This document shows, in pieces, positions 36,273 to 44,794 of a stretch of DNA of 64,000 nt. Where the stretch lies: contig JACKPU010000002.1 in NCBI GenBank assembly GCA_024233285.1, positions 372,001 to 436,000 on the forward strand, read 5' to 3'. The position numbers and the translations under genes are program-made. Position 1 is the stretch's first letter. The number at the start of each line of letters is the position of its first letter. The DNA comes from Opitutaceae bacterium. GTDB lineage: Bacteria; Verrucomicrobiota; Verrucomicrobiia; Opitutales; Opitutaceae. Below the pieces are notes generated by a model. The model was not told where the DNA came from. It did no database searches and saw only the letters and a program-made list of their open reading frames with translations.

Positions 36273-37763
36273 TCAACCCTTCCACGCATATAACCGCACC
36301 GGTTCGCTGCGGCCGCGGACCGGATGATCGCCGCGATCGTTGAACAGGCTTTGAAGGTCGGTGGGCAGTTCGCCCCAAACGTGGTGCTCAATCACAAGAT
36401 CGGCCGCGAGTTCCTTGGACAGGCCTTCGATGCGCGAGGCGAGGTTGACGGTGTCGCCGATGACGGTGTGCTGCATGCGCTCGAGCGAACCGATCTTGCC
36501 GACGACCAGCGGACCGCGGGCGATGCCGATGCCCAGTTTGAGCCGGGGCAGGCCGAGGGCGGCGAGCTCACCGTTCACGGTTTCGAGCCGCCGGAGCATG
36601 GCTTGGGCGGCTTCCACCGCGCGCGTGCATTCCTCGGCGGGTTGCGCGAGTTCGCCCGGTTCGACGTAGGCCAGCAGGCCGTCGCCGATGAACTTGTCCA
36701 CGGTCACGCCGGTGCGACCAAGCTCTTCGATCATCGCATAGAAAAACAGGTTGAGCAGTTTGACGACTTCCTCGGGGCGGAGTTTCTCGGCGAGCGTGGT
36801 GAAGCCGCGCAGATCGGCCATCAGCACGGTGACCTCGGCGCGTTTGCCGTCGAATTTCAGATCCTCCTGCAAGACTTCCTCGGCGACGCGTTGCGAAACG
36901 AAGGCCGAAAATCCGCGCAGCAGGCGCGACCTTTCGAGCAGGCCTTGCGAAAGTTGATTCATGGCGCGAAACAGTCCGGGCCAGTAACCCCAGCTTAACT
37001 CGGCGCTCCGCCACGCAAAGTCTTCGCGCCCCACCGCGTCCAGATGCTTGGCCGCGCGACGGGCAAAGTCGACTTCGGCGGCCGCATAGAAGGCCATGAC
37101 CGCTAATTGCCAGACCAACAGGAAGGCCAGCAATTGGACCATGTCGAAGGAGCCGCCGTGGCCGGTCATGGCCGGTCCGATCATGCTTTCCAAATCGGCC
37201 GACCGCACCACGAAGTGAGCGCCGACGGCAGCGGTGATCATTGCCGGGACTGCCACGCGCAGGGCCCCGCGCGTCCAGCGCGTGTTCGAGCTGATCGGCG
37301 CCGTCGGCCCGTTGGTTGCGGCCGTCGGCAGGATGGCCCACGCCGTGCCGTAATATTGCAGGATCGCCAGCAGAAGCGCCATGATGGCCAGCACCTCGGG
37401 TCCGCGAGAGGTGAGCGGCAGATCTTTCCAAGCCAGATAGGCGAGCAGCTCCACCACGGTCAGCGCGTAAGCGATCAGATAAGCGATCGCACTGCGCCGC
37501 GGCGCGGATTTTACGAGTTCCGGATCAACCGGACCGCCGGTGGCAAGCGCGCGAGTCAGCCGGTGCAGGAACAGCGTGTTGAGCACCAGCAGGTTCACCG
37601 CAAACATGACCAGGTAGCTGCAGCCGAAACGGAAGCCCAACGGCAGCAGGACGGGACACACCGCCAAACCATACGTGGAGAGCACGGGCACCGAGCCGGC
37701 CACGACCGCGGCCATGAGCAGGGCGACCAGGCGGATGCGACGGCGAACGTTCGGGGCAGTCAT
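36273..37763 (-). CDS. Membrane-bound class III adenylate/guanylate cyclase
   Basis: The 496-residue protein has about six transmembrane segments in residues 10-235 and a C-terminal cyclase domain (about 310-490). Visible catalytic parts are 'VLMADLRGFTTLAEKL' (first metal Asp), 'VDKFIGDGLLAYV' (Lys and second metal Asp) and 'QHTVIGDTVNLASRIEG'. The Thr in 'HTVIG' replaces the Asp of class IIIa, which marks class IIIb, a group often stimulated by bicarbonate. It should make cAMP; no HAMP domain is obvious. It lies 47 bp downstream of the second P450 on the same strand. Confidence 0.9.
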   Translation of the reverse strand: MTAPNVRRRIRLVALLMAAVVAGSVPVLSTYGLAVCPVLLPLGFRFGCSYLVMFAVNLLVLNTLFLHRLTRALATGGPVDPELVKSAPRRSAIAYLIAYALTVVELLAYLAWKDLPLTSRGPEVLAIMALLLAILQYYGTAWAILPTAATNGPTAPISSNTRWTRGALRVAVPAMITAAVGAHFVVRSADLESMIGPAMTGHGGSFDMVQLLAFLLVWQLAVMAFYAAAEVDFARRAAKHLDAVGREDFAWRSAELSWGYWPGLFRAMNQLSQGLLERSRLLRGFSAFVSQRVAEEVLQEDLKFDGKRAEVTVLMADLRGFTTLAEKLRPEEVVKLLNLFFYAMIEELGRTGVTVDKFIGDGLLAYVEPGELAQPAEECTRAVEAAQAMLRRLETVNGELAALGLPRLKLGIGIARGPLVVGKIGSLERMQHTVIGDTVNLASRIEGLSKELAADLVIEHHVWGELPTDLQSLFNDRGDHPVRGRSEPVRLYAWKG

Positions 37764-37810
37764 GACGGGGTGGGGAGCGGTGAGTGTTCTCCCTCATTAG
37801 AACCACCACG

Positions 37811-39037
37811 TCACGGTTTAATCCCGGTCAATTCCAAGCAAAGCTCTTGGGGCCCGCGCAGAAATCCGAATTCCCAGTCAATCGGCTGATCCGCCGTGCG
37901 AAAGGTTCTGGTGGCGGCGAGAATGGAGTTTACGGCAATCTGCATTTCGAGACGGGCCAGCGGGGCGCCGAGGCAGATGTGCGGACCGAAACCGAACGCG
38001 ACGTGCCGGTTCGGATCGCGTGCGAGATCGAATTTATCCGGTTCGGGGAACTGGCGCGGATCACGATTGGCCGCGGCCAGTAGCATGAGGATAAAATCCC
38101 CCCGGCGCACCGACTTGCCCCCGACGGTGGTGTCCACGGCGGCGACCCGCTGGTCACGGTGAAAGGGCCCGGCGAAACGCAGAAACTCCTCGACCGCGTT
38201 TTCCATCAGTCCCGGCTCGGCGCGCAGTCTCGCCTGTTGATCGGGATGGCGGCTCAGCTCGAGCAATGTGGTCGTCAACAGGCGGGTGGTGGTTTCGTGA
38301 CCGCCGAGCAAAATGGTGACAGCGGTGCCGAGGATTTCGTCTTCGGTCAGCGCATCGCCTGCACTGCGGGCGTGCACAATGAGCGAGAGCAGGTCATCGC
38401 GCGGTGCCGCGCGCCGGGCGACGATGCCTTTTTGCAGGTAGGCCCGCAATTCGAGCAGGGACTGCTGGGATTGCATGCAAAGCTCAAATCCAGGATTCGG
38501 GCTCTGCATGAAGCGAACGATCCCGGCGGACCATGCCGCGAAAAGCTGCACATCGACGACCGGCACACCGAACAGTCGCGCGATGACATGCACGGGCAGC
38601 GGATGCGCGAGGTCACGCACGACGGTCAGCTTGCCGGTGGGCAGTGCCACGGCCAGCACCTCAGCCACGAAATCCTGCACCATGTCGCGATAGCGACCGA
38701 TGGTCGAGGGACGAAACACCTCATGCAACAGCCGTCGGATTCGGGTGTGACCCGGGGGGTCGATATTGATGAGCCCGTGCGCGTAGTGATCGATCAGCGG
38801 CTGGAGCTGCGCGAGCTGGTCCGCGCTGAACAGTCGGTGAAACAGGCCCGTGATGCGGCCGACATTGGAGAATCGTTTGGCATCCTGCAGGCAGGTCCGC
38901 ACGTCGTCGTAGCGCGTGACCACCCAACAGTTCCACTTCTCAGACCACTGCACCGGATCCTCATCCTGCAGCCGTCGATAAATAGGAAAAGGATCGGCGG
39001 CGAAACCGGGCGTGTTGATGACATCATCCAGTTTCAC
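37811..39037 (-). CDS. Cytochrome P450 (second copy)
   Basis: This 408-residue bacterial P450 has the I-helix 'LGGHETTTR', the ExxR element 'EEFLRFAG', and the heme loop 'FGFGPHICLGAPLARLE' with Cys355. The start is a GTG (39035-39037), giving 'MKLDDVINTPGFAADPFPIY', a normal P450 N-terminus. It is clearly distinct from the first P450 about 2.5 kb away. It sits 20 bp downstream of the GH20 hexosaminidase and upstream of the cyclase in one apparent operon. Redox partners are not encoded here. Substrate unknown. Confidence 0.93.
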   Translation of the reverse strand: MKLDDVINTPGFAADPFPIYRRLQDEDPVQWSEKWNCWVVTRYDDVRTCLQDAKRFSNVGRITGLFHRLFSADQLAQLQPLIDHYAHGLINIDPPGHTRIRRLLHEVFRPSTIGRYRDMVQDFVAEVLAVALPTGKLTVVRDLAHPLPVHVIARLFGVPVVDVQLFAAWSAGIVRFMQSPNPGFELCMQSQQSLLELRAYLQKGIVARRAAPRDDLLSLIVHARSAGDALTEDEILGTAVTILLGGHETTTRLLTTTLLELSRHPDQQARLRAEPGLMENAVEEFLRFAGPFHRDQRVAAVDTTVGGKSVRRGDFILMLLAAANRDPRQFPEPDKFDLARDPNRHVAFGFGPHICLGAPLARLEMQIAVNSILAATRTFRTADQPIDWEFGFLRGPQELCLELTGIKP

Positions 39038-39057
39038 GTTTGATCAGAGCCTGTCGT

Positions 39058-40635
39058 TTACGCCTGCACGTATTCCAACGGCGCGCGGTAACGCACGTCC
39101 TGCACGTCGAGGCGGCGGAGGTGGGTTTTCAAACGTGTGAGAAAATGCGCGAAGTCCGGGCGGTCCTGCGGGCACCACGCGATCTCGGCGAGCGCGCAGA
39201 CGCGCGGGAAGGCCATGAATTCGAGGCGCGAGGGCGTGGCGATGTATTCGGTCCAGAGCTGGCCTTGCACGCCAATGATGTGTTTGGCTTGTTCGGCAGT
39301 GAGTTCCGCGGGAATGGGTTCGTAGCCGTGGACTTTGGCGAGCGGTGAATTGCCGCCGATCCCGAGTGGCTCGGTGCCCCAGTCCTCGGCCTGGTAGTGA
39401 TCGAAATAGACGAACGGGTTGGGGCACATTATCGCGTCGTTGCCGTGTTTGGCTGATTCGATCGCGCCTTCGAGCCCGCGCCAGGACATGACGGTGGCGG
39501 TTTCGGCGAGACCGCCTTCGAGGATCTCATCCCAGCCGACGAGCTTGCGGTGATGCTTTTGCAGAATCGCCTCGGCCTGTCGGATGAACCAGCTCTGCAA
39601 TTCGTGTTCGTCCTTGAGTCCGAGTTCCTTGAGGTGTGCCTGGGTGGCCACGTCGTTTTCCCATTGCGGCTTGATCGCTTCGTCGCCGCCGATGTGGAGG
39701 TATTCGAACGGGAACAATGCGACCACTTCGGCGAGCACGTCCTCGAGGAAGGCGAAGGTTTCCGGCTTGGTGTTGAACAGCGTTTCGTGAATGCCCCATT
39801 TGCAGCTCACAGGTTTGGCCTCGGCGAGCAGGCCGAGCTCCGGATAGGCCGCGATGGCGGCTTGAGCGTGGCCGGGCATTTCGATTTCAGGCAGGATGTT
39901 GACGTGGCGGGCCGCAGCGTAGGCGACCAGTTCGCGCACTTCGTCCTGCGTGTAGAAGCCTTCGATCGGTTTGCCATCTCCGCCGAGGCTCTGCCCGTTG
40001 CGGAGATTGACCGCCATGTGCCCGCGGGGGGATTCCCGGCGCTTGCTGCCGATCTCGGTGAGCTTGGGGTATTTTTTGATCTCGATGCGCCAGCCTTGGT
40101 CATCGACGAGATGCCAGTGAAAGACGTTGATTTTGTGCTGCGCGAGCACGTCGATGAATTTCTTGAGCGCGGGGAGCGGTTGGAAGTAACGCGAACTGTC
40201 GACCATCACGCCGCGCCAGCGGAAACGCGGGGCGTCCTCGATATCGGCGCAGGGCGCCGTCCACGGCAAATCGGGCCGGGGCTGGGCGTCGAACACTGCG
40301 GGCGGGAAAAGCTGCAGCAGGGTTTGCACGGCGTAGAACGCACCGGACGGCGCGGCGGCCGAAATGAGGATTTCCTGAGGCGCGACGATCAGTTGGTAGC
40401 CGTCCGGCGCGAGCGTGGACAGGTGGTTGAACTTGATCCGCGTCTCGCCGGGTTTGGCGTTCACCGGAAAGTCCCAGCCGGTGCAGGTGGCGAGGCGATC
40501 GGCGAGGAATTGTGCGCTGGAAAGCAGGGCCGCGGGCGCGTTGATCGCGGTATCGGCGCTGAGCACGAAGTCCGGTTGCGTGAGGCGTGCGGCGCGATTG
40601 GGTTGAGGAACAAGGGGAAGCGGGGCTGAGGACAT
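39058..40635 (-). CDS. GH20 beta-N-acetylhexosaminidase
   Basis: The 525-residue protein has a GH20b N-terminal domain (about 1-135) and a TIM barrel with the catalytic pair in 'HIGGDEAIK' (Asp-Glu, substrate-assisted mechanism). Supporting motifs are 'MVDSSRYFQPLPALKKFIDV', 'KINVFHWHLVDDQGWRIEI' and 'ILPEIEMPGHAQAAI'. It releases terminal GlcNAc or GalNAc. No signal peptide is visible, so it probably acts on imported chito-oligosaccharides or glycan fragments in the cytoplasm. It is the first gene of the GH20-P450-cyclase set and is divergent from the five-gene operon. Confidence 0.92.
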   Translation of the reverse strand: MSSAPLPLVPQPNRAARLTQPDFVLSADTAINAPAALLSSAQFLADRLATCTGWDFPVNAKPGETRIKFNHLSTLAPDGYQLIVAPQEILISAAAPSGAFYAVQTLLQLFPPAVFDAQPRPDLPWTAPCADIEDAPRFRWRGVMVDSSRYFQPLPALKKFIDVLAQHKINVFHWHLVDDQGWRIEIKKYPKLTEIGSKRRESPRGHMAVNLRNGQSLGGDGKPIEGFYTQDEVRELVAYAAARHVNILPEIEMPGHAQAAIAAYPELGLLAEAKPVSCKWGIHETLFNTKPETFAFLEDVLAEVVALFPFEYLHIGGDEAIKPQWENDVATQAHLKELGLKDEHELQSWFIRQAEAILQKHHRKLVGWDEILEGGLAETATVMSWRGLEGAIESAKHGNDAIMCPNPFVYFDHYQAEDWGTEPLGIGGNSPLAKVHGYEPIPAELTAEQAKHIIGVQGQLWTEYIATPSRLEFMAFPRVCALAEIAWCPQDRPDFAHFLTRLKTHLRRLDVQDVRYRAPLEYVQA

Positions 40636-40775
40636 GCGCTTCGATGCAGGCAGGGTAGGTGCTGGGTTTCGAGTCCGAATGAAGTGAAAACTTAACCATA
40701 AACAGGATTATTCAGTCATCAGGCGGGGGAATAATTGACGCCCGGCGGCTGAGTTAACTAAACGGTTACTTCCCC
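40636..40775. promoter_or_regulatory. Divergent promoter region with a taac/gtta inverted repeat
   Basis: This 140-bp gap separates the GH20 operon from the five-gene operon. A short inverted repeat, taac-N6-gtta, lies at 40755-40768, just before the plus-strand start, and could be an operator. I see no firm promoter hexamers. Confidence 0.3.
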
Positions 40776-41483
40776 ATGCGCCCCATCGTGCAGATTTCCC
40801 TCGACCTCACCGATATCAAGGAGGCATTGGCGACGGCCGAACTCGCGCGTCGCGCCGGGGTGGACTGGCTCGAGGCCGGCACACCGCTGATTCTCGCCGA
40901 AGGCCTGCACGGCGTGCGCGCCTTGCGTGAACGGTTTCCCGAAGTGCCGATCGTGGCGGATTTGAAAACGATGGACGGCGGTTACCTGGAGGCTGAAATG
41001 ATGGCCAAGGCCGGGGCGACGCATGTGGTCGTGATGGCGCGGGCGCACCCGGAAACCTTGAAGTGCGTGGTGCAGGCCGGCCGCGATCACGGCGTGAAAG
41101 TGATGGGCGACAATCTCGGCTGTCCCGACATGATCGCGGGCGCGAAACTGCTCGAAGACTTTGGCTGTGATTATGTGATTCACCACATCGGTTACGACGA
41201 GCGGCGCGGGATCGCCGCGGCCGGTCACCGCATGCCGAGCCCATTGGATCAATTGCGCGAAGTCGTCGCGGCGGTCAGCGTGCCGGTGCAGGCCGTGGGT
41301 GGGCTCACCCTTGAGCAAGCCGTGCGCACGCCGGAATATGGTGCGCCGCTCGTGGTGATTGGCGCACCGCTGGCCGTGGATGCGGATGCGTTTCGCACGG
41401 CCGATGGCAATCTTGAAGGCACCTTGAAAATCATCTGTGACCGCGTGCACGGTTACGGCGATGTTGCCGTGAAAAAACTTTAA
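40776..41483 (+). CDS. HPS/KGPDC-family TIM-barrel lyase
   Basis: This 235-residue protein belongs to the orotidine-5'-phosphate decarboxylase suprafamily. Landmarks are 'VQISLDLTDIKEALATA', 'GVDWLEAGTPLILAEGLHGV', the metal motif 'VADLKTMDGG' (D-x-K-x-x-D), and 'VQAVGGLTLEQA'. Relatives are 3-hexulose-6-phosphate synthase (formaldehyde plus ribulose-5-P) and 3-keto-L-gulonate-6-P decarboxylase. The substrate cannot be decided from sequence alone. It starts a tightly packed operon, 1 bp before the dehydrogenase, with sugar isomerase and SDR genes, which suggests a sugar-acid or keto-sugar route rather than methylotrophy. Confidence 0.78.
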   Translation: MRPIVQISLDLTDIKEALATAELARRAGVDWLEAGTPLILAEGLHGVRALRERFPEVPIVADLKTMDGGYLEAEMMAKAGATHVVVMARAHPETLKCVVQAGRDHGVKVMGDNLGCPDMIAGAKLLEDFGCDYVIHHIGYDERRGIAAAGHRMPSPLDQLREVVAAVSVPVQAVGGLTLEQAVRTPEYGAPLVVIGAPLAVDADAFRTADGNLEGTLKIICDRVHGYGDVAVKKL

Positions 41484-41484
41484 T

Positions 41485-42513
41485 ATGAAAAGCCCCGCCG
41501 TTGTAAATTTTGCTCCTGAAGCTGGCAGTGTGGAACTGCGCGAAGTCGCCAAGCCCGAGCCGGGGGAAAACGATGTGATCCTGGCCGTCGAAGCCGTCGG
41601 CGTGTGCGGCAGCGATCTGCACCAGTGGCACGCTTCGCACAGCTGGCCGGTGAACTATCCGGTTGTGCTCGGCCATGAGTTTGGCGGCCGGATTGCGGAA
41701 GTCGGCAAGGCGGTGAAAGGTTGGAAAGAAGGCGATCGCGCCGTCAGTGAAACGGCGGCGGTGATCAATCCCGACAGTCCGCTCACGCGCGCCGGACTCT
41801 ACAATCTCGATCCGAACCGCAAGGGCTTTGGTTATGGCGTCGATGGCGCGATGACACGCTTCGTGCGCGTGCCGGCGCGTTGCCTGCATCACGTGCCGGA
41901 TCAGTTGGCGATCGAGCAGGCCGCGCTGACCGAACCGTGCTGCGTGGCCTATAATGCCGTGGTCAACAACGCGTCGATCAAACCGGGTGACCGGGTGCTC
42001 GTGCTCGGCCCCGGCCCGATTGGCATCCTTTGCGCCGCGATGGCCAAACTCCAGGGCGCGCAGGTCGCGCTGGCCGGTTTGGAACGCGATCGGGTCCGCT
42101 TGGAAATTGCCGCGCAGGCCTACGGTTGCGAAGTGATCATCGGCGACGCGACGGAGTGGGCGAAGGCCCGCGACGGGTTGGGCGTCGATGGCGTGATTGA
42201 TGCCGCGGGCGCTTCGATCGCCTTGAAGATCGCGCTCGAACTGGTGCGCCCCAACGGCTGGATCAGCAAGGTGGGTTGGGGCCCGCAGCCGTTGAACTTC
42301 TCCATCGATCCGCTCGTGCAGAAGAACATCCGTCTGCAAGGCAGCTTCAGTCACAACTGGCCGGTGTGGGAGCGCGTGCTCGCGTTGCTCGCCTCGGGTC
42401 AGCTCGACGTGAAGCCGATCACGGGCGGGATCTGGGGCCTTGAGGCCTGGCACGATGCGTTCGAAAAAATGCACTCCGGCGCGATCGTGAAGGCCGTGCT
42501 GAAACCCGTCTGA
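41485..42513 (+). CDS. Zinc-type alcohol/polyol dehydrogenase (MDR family)
   Basis: The 342-residue protein is a medium-chain dehydrogenase. Catalytic zinc ligands appear in 'GVCGSDLHQW' (Cys) and 'VLGHEFGG' (His, Glu), and the NAD-binding motif is 'VLVLGPGPIGILCA'. The usual four-cysteine structural zinc loop is missing: the region after 'GDRAVSETA' has no cysteine cluster. Related enzymes oxidise polyols, sugars or threonine. It is the second gene of the five-gene operon and probably oxidises the pathway substrate to a keto form. Confidence 0.88.
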   Translation: MKSPAVVNFAPEAGSVELREVAKPEPGENDVILAVEAVGVCGSDLHQWHASHSWPVNYPVVLGHEFGGRIAEVGKAVKGWKEGDRAVSETAAVINPDSPLTRAGLYNLDPNRKGFGYGVDGAMTRFVRVPARCLHHVPDQLAIEQAALTEPCCVAYNAVVNNASIKPGDRVLVLGPGPIGILCAAMAKLQGAQVALAGLERDRVRLEIAAQAYGCEVIIGDATEWAKARDGLGVDGVIDAAGASIALKIALELVRPNGWISKVGWGPQPLNFSIDPLVQKNIRLQGSFSHNWPVWERVLALLASGQLDVKPITGGIWGLEAWHDAFEKMHSGAIVKAVLKPV

Positions 42514-42517
42514 GCGG

Positions 42518-42991
42518 ATGCACGGTCACCACGCCACGATCGATTGGCAGCGCCGCGAACCGGATTTTCTGCGGGGCCGCTACTCGCGCGAACACACCTG
42601 GACTTTTGACGGCGGGGTGACGGTGCCGGCTTCGCCGTCGCCGTCCGTCGTGCCGCAACCGTGGTCGAATCCGGCGCATGTCGACCCCGAGGAGGCGTTC
42701 GTCGCCGCGGTTTCGAGCTGCCACATGCTCACGTTTCTCTGGCTCGCGGCCAAGGCCGGCTATGTCGTGGACCGTTACCGCGACGAGGCGGTCGGCGTGA
42801 TGACCAAGAATGAAAACGGCGTGCCGTGGGTAAGCACGGTGACGTTGCGCCCGCAGATTGTTTACAGCGGCGACCAACAACCTGATGCCGCGGCCGAGGC
42901 CGACCTGCATCATCACGCGCACGAACAATGTTTCATCGCCCAATCCATCAAAACCGACGTGAAGGTTGAACCGGCGAACCCGCCGAATTGA
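42518..42991 (+). CDS. OsmC-family protein
   Basis: This 157-residue protein has the OsmC/Ohr fold signature: 'AVSSCHMLTFLWLAAKAGY' with the first redox Cys and 'HEQCFIAQSIKTDV' with the second. Family members reduce organic hydroperoxides or detoxify reactive compounds using this Cys pair. It begins 4 bp after the dehydrogenase and sits inside the carbohydrate operon, so it may protect against a reactive intermediate; that is inference. Confidence 0.88.
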   Translation: MHGHHATIDWQRREPDFLRGRYSREHTWTFDGGVTVPASPSPSVVPQPWSNPAHVDPEEAFVAAVSSCHMLTFLWLAAKAGYVVDRYRDEAVGVMTKNENGVPWVSTVTLRPQIVYSGDQQPDAAAEADLHHHAHEQCFIAQSIKTDVKVEPANPPN

Positions 42992-43007
42992 AACGCACCC
43001 TTTTATC

Positions 43008-43784
43008 ATGAGACTGAAAGACAAAGTGATCATCGTCACGGGCAGCACCACCGGCATCGGCTTGGCCATTGCGGAACGCTGCGTGGCGGAAGGAGCCAAG
43101 GTGGTCGTGCATGGACGCGACCGCGCCAATGGCGAGAAGCTCGTGGCCCGGCTCGGCCCGGCCGCCGTGTTGCATATCGACGATCTGTCCGATCCGGCTT
43201 GTCCCCGACGCCTGGTGGACGCGGCGCTGGCCGCCTTCGGTCGCATCGACTGCGTGGTCAACAATGCGGCCATCGTTTCGCGTCGCACCATTTATGACGC
43301 CACGGTGGAGGACTTTGACTACGTTATGTCGGTCAATGTGCGCGCCCCGTTGTTCATCATTCAGGCGGCGTTCGATCAGTTGAAGGCGAACCACGGGAGC
43401 GTGCTCAACATCGGCTCGATCAACGCGCACAGCGGCGAAGCGACCTTTCTGCACTACGCGACGTCCAAGGGCGCGCTGCAAACCCTCTCGCGCAACTTGG
43501 CCAACGCCCATGGCACCGACTTGGTGCGGTTCACCCATTTCAACGTCGGCTGGGTGCTGACGGAAAACGAAAGCCGCAAGCAGATCGAACAGGGTCTGCC
43601 GGAGGATTGGCACGAGCACGTGCCGCCGCTGTATGCGCCATCGGGCAAATTGATCATGCCCGAGGCCATCGCCGCCGCCGCGGTCTTCTGGCTGAGTGAT
43701 GAATCGAAGCCCATCACCGGCACGGTCATGGAGCTTGAGCAATTTTCCGTTTACGGCCGCAACCCCGTCAAAACCAACGACTGA
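43008..43784 (+). CDS. Short-chain dehydrogenase/reductase
   Basis: The 258-residue protein has the SDR cofactor motif 'VTGSTTGIGLAIAER', 'VNNAAIVS' (NNAG position) and the catalytic Ser in 'LNIGSINAHSG' with 'YATSKGAL' (Tyr-x-x-x-Lys). 'VVVHGRDR' after the second strand suggests NADP preference. I use the ATG at 43008. Its stop overlaps the next start (TGATG), so the two are translationally coupled. It likely acts on a keto-sugar or sugar-acid intermediate. Confidence 0.92.
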   Translation: MRLKDKVIIVTGSTTGIGLAIAERCVAEGAKVVVHGRDRANGEKLVARLGPAAVLHIDDLSDPACPRRLVDAALAAFGRIDCVVNNAAIVSRRTIYDATVEDFDYVMSVNVRAPLFIIQAAFDQLKANHGSVLNIGSINAHSGEATFLHYATSKGALQTLSRNLANAHGTDLVRFTHFNVGWVLTENESRKQIEQGLPEDWHEHVPPLYAPSGKLIMPEAIAAAAVFWLSDESKPITGTVMELEQFSVYGRNPVKTND

Positions 43785-44677
43785 TGCCGAAGCTCGCCGC
43801 CTTTCCGAAAGCGTTCATGCAGCACCTCTGCAAGGACGGCTCGATGACGTTGCAACAGTGGGTCGATCTCGCCGCGCCGCTGGGTGTGCCCGGTCTCGAA
43901 TACTACAGCGGCATGCTGGAGTTGGCCGATCCGGCGAACTGGGCGAACGCTCGCCGGCAAGTCGAGACCGCCGGCATGGTGATTCCGATGCTTTGCTGTT
44001 CGCCGGATTTCTCGCAACCCGATCCCGAGCTGCGCCAGCAGGAGATTGAAAAGGAGAAGACGTGGATTCGCATGTCGGCCGAACTGGGCGCGAGTTATTG
44101 CCGCGTGTTGTCCGGTCAGCGTCGTCCCGAACTCACGATGGAGCAGGGGCTCGACATCGTGGTGGCGAACATCGAAGCGTGTCTGCCCGAGGCCGAGAAG
44201 TGCGGGGTCACGCTCATCCTCGAAAATCACTACAAGGACGACTTCTGGACCTATCCTGAATTCGCGCAGAAGATGGACGTGTTCTGCGCGCTGGTGGACC
44301 GGTTACACCATCCACACTTCGGCGTGAACTACGATCCGAGCAATGCGTTCCTCGCCGGGGACGATCCGTTGGAATTGCTCGAACGCGTGAAGCACCGCGT
44401 GGTGACGATGCATGCGAGCGACCGCTATTTGCTCAGCGGCACCTTGGAGGATTTGCGCAACGAAGAAGGCGGCACGCTCGGTTACGCCAAGCGACTCGCC
44501 CACGGGGAAATCGGCAAGGGTCTGAACAATTACGATGCGATCTTCGGCACGCTCAGCGCCGTCGGCTTCGACAACTGGATCAGCATCGAAGACGGTGTCG
44601 ATGGCATGGATCAGCTCGCCGCCAGTGTGAAATTCCTGCGCGGCAAGATCGCGCAGTATTGGCCGGTTAATACCTAG
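43784..44677 (+). CDS. Sugar phosphate isomerase/epimerase-family TIM barrel
   Basis: This 297-residue xylose-isomerase-like TIM barrel shows 'CGVTLILENHYKDDFW' and 'HFGVNYDPSNAFLAGDDPL', with the metal-binding Glu, Asp and His expected in the family, and a late 'WISIEDGVDG' Glu. Members include hydroxypyruvate isomerase, tagatose epimerase and inosose dehydratase types. The substrate is unknown. It is the last gene of the five-gene operon; an inverted repeat follows. Confidence 0.85.
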   Translation: MPKLAAFPKAFMQHLCKDGSMTLQQWVDLAAPLGVPGLEYYSGMLELADPANWANARRQVETAGMVIPMLCCSPDFSQPDPELRQQEIEKEKTWIRMSAELGASYCRVLSGQRRPELTMEQGLDIVVANIEACLPEAEKCGVTLILENHYKDDFWTYPEFAQKMDVFCALVDRLHHPHFGVNYDPSNAFLAGDDPLELLERVKHRVVTMHASDRYLLSGTLEDLRNEEGGTLGYAKRLAHGEIGKGLNNYDAIFGTLSAVGFDNWISIEDGVDGMDQLAASVKFLRGKIAQYWPVNT

Positions 44678-44697
44678 TTTTTCAGCCGAGTGGATTT

Positions 44698-44769
44698 TTA
44701 ACACAGAGGCCACGGAGGGCGCTGAGATTTAAAGAGGCAACTCTGAGTCCTCTGCGATCTCTGTGTTAA
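44698..44769. repeat. Intergenic inverted repeat, family B
   Basis: The outer arms ttaacacagag (44698-44708) and ctctgtgttaa (44759-44769) are perfectly complementary over 11 bp. Inner parts (ccacggaggg / gtcctctgcg) pair imperfectly. Elements of this 'acacagagg' type recur in many bacterial genomes, from memory. It lies between convergent genes. Confidence 0.75.
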
Positions 44770-44794
44770 CAATACGTCAGGTCTGACGATCAAC

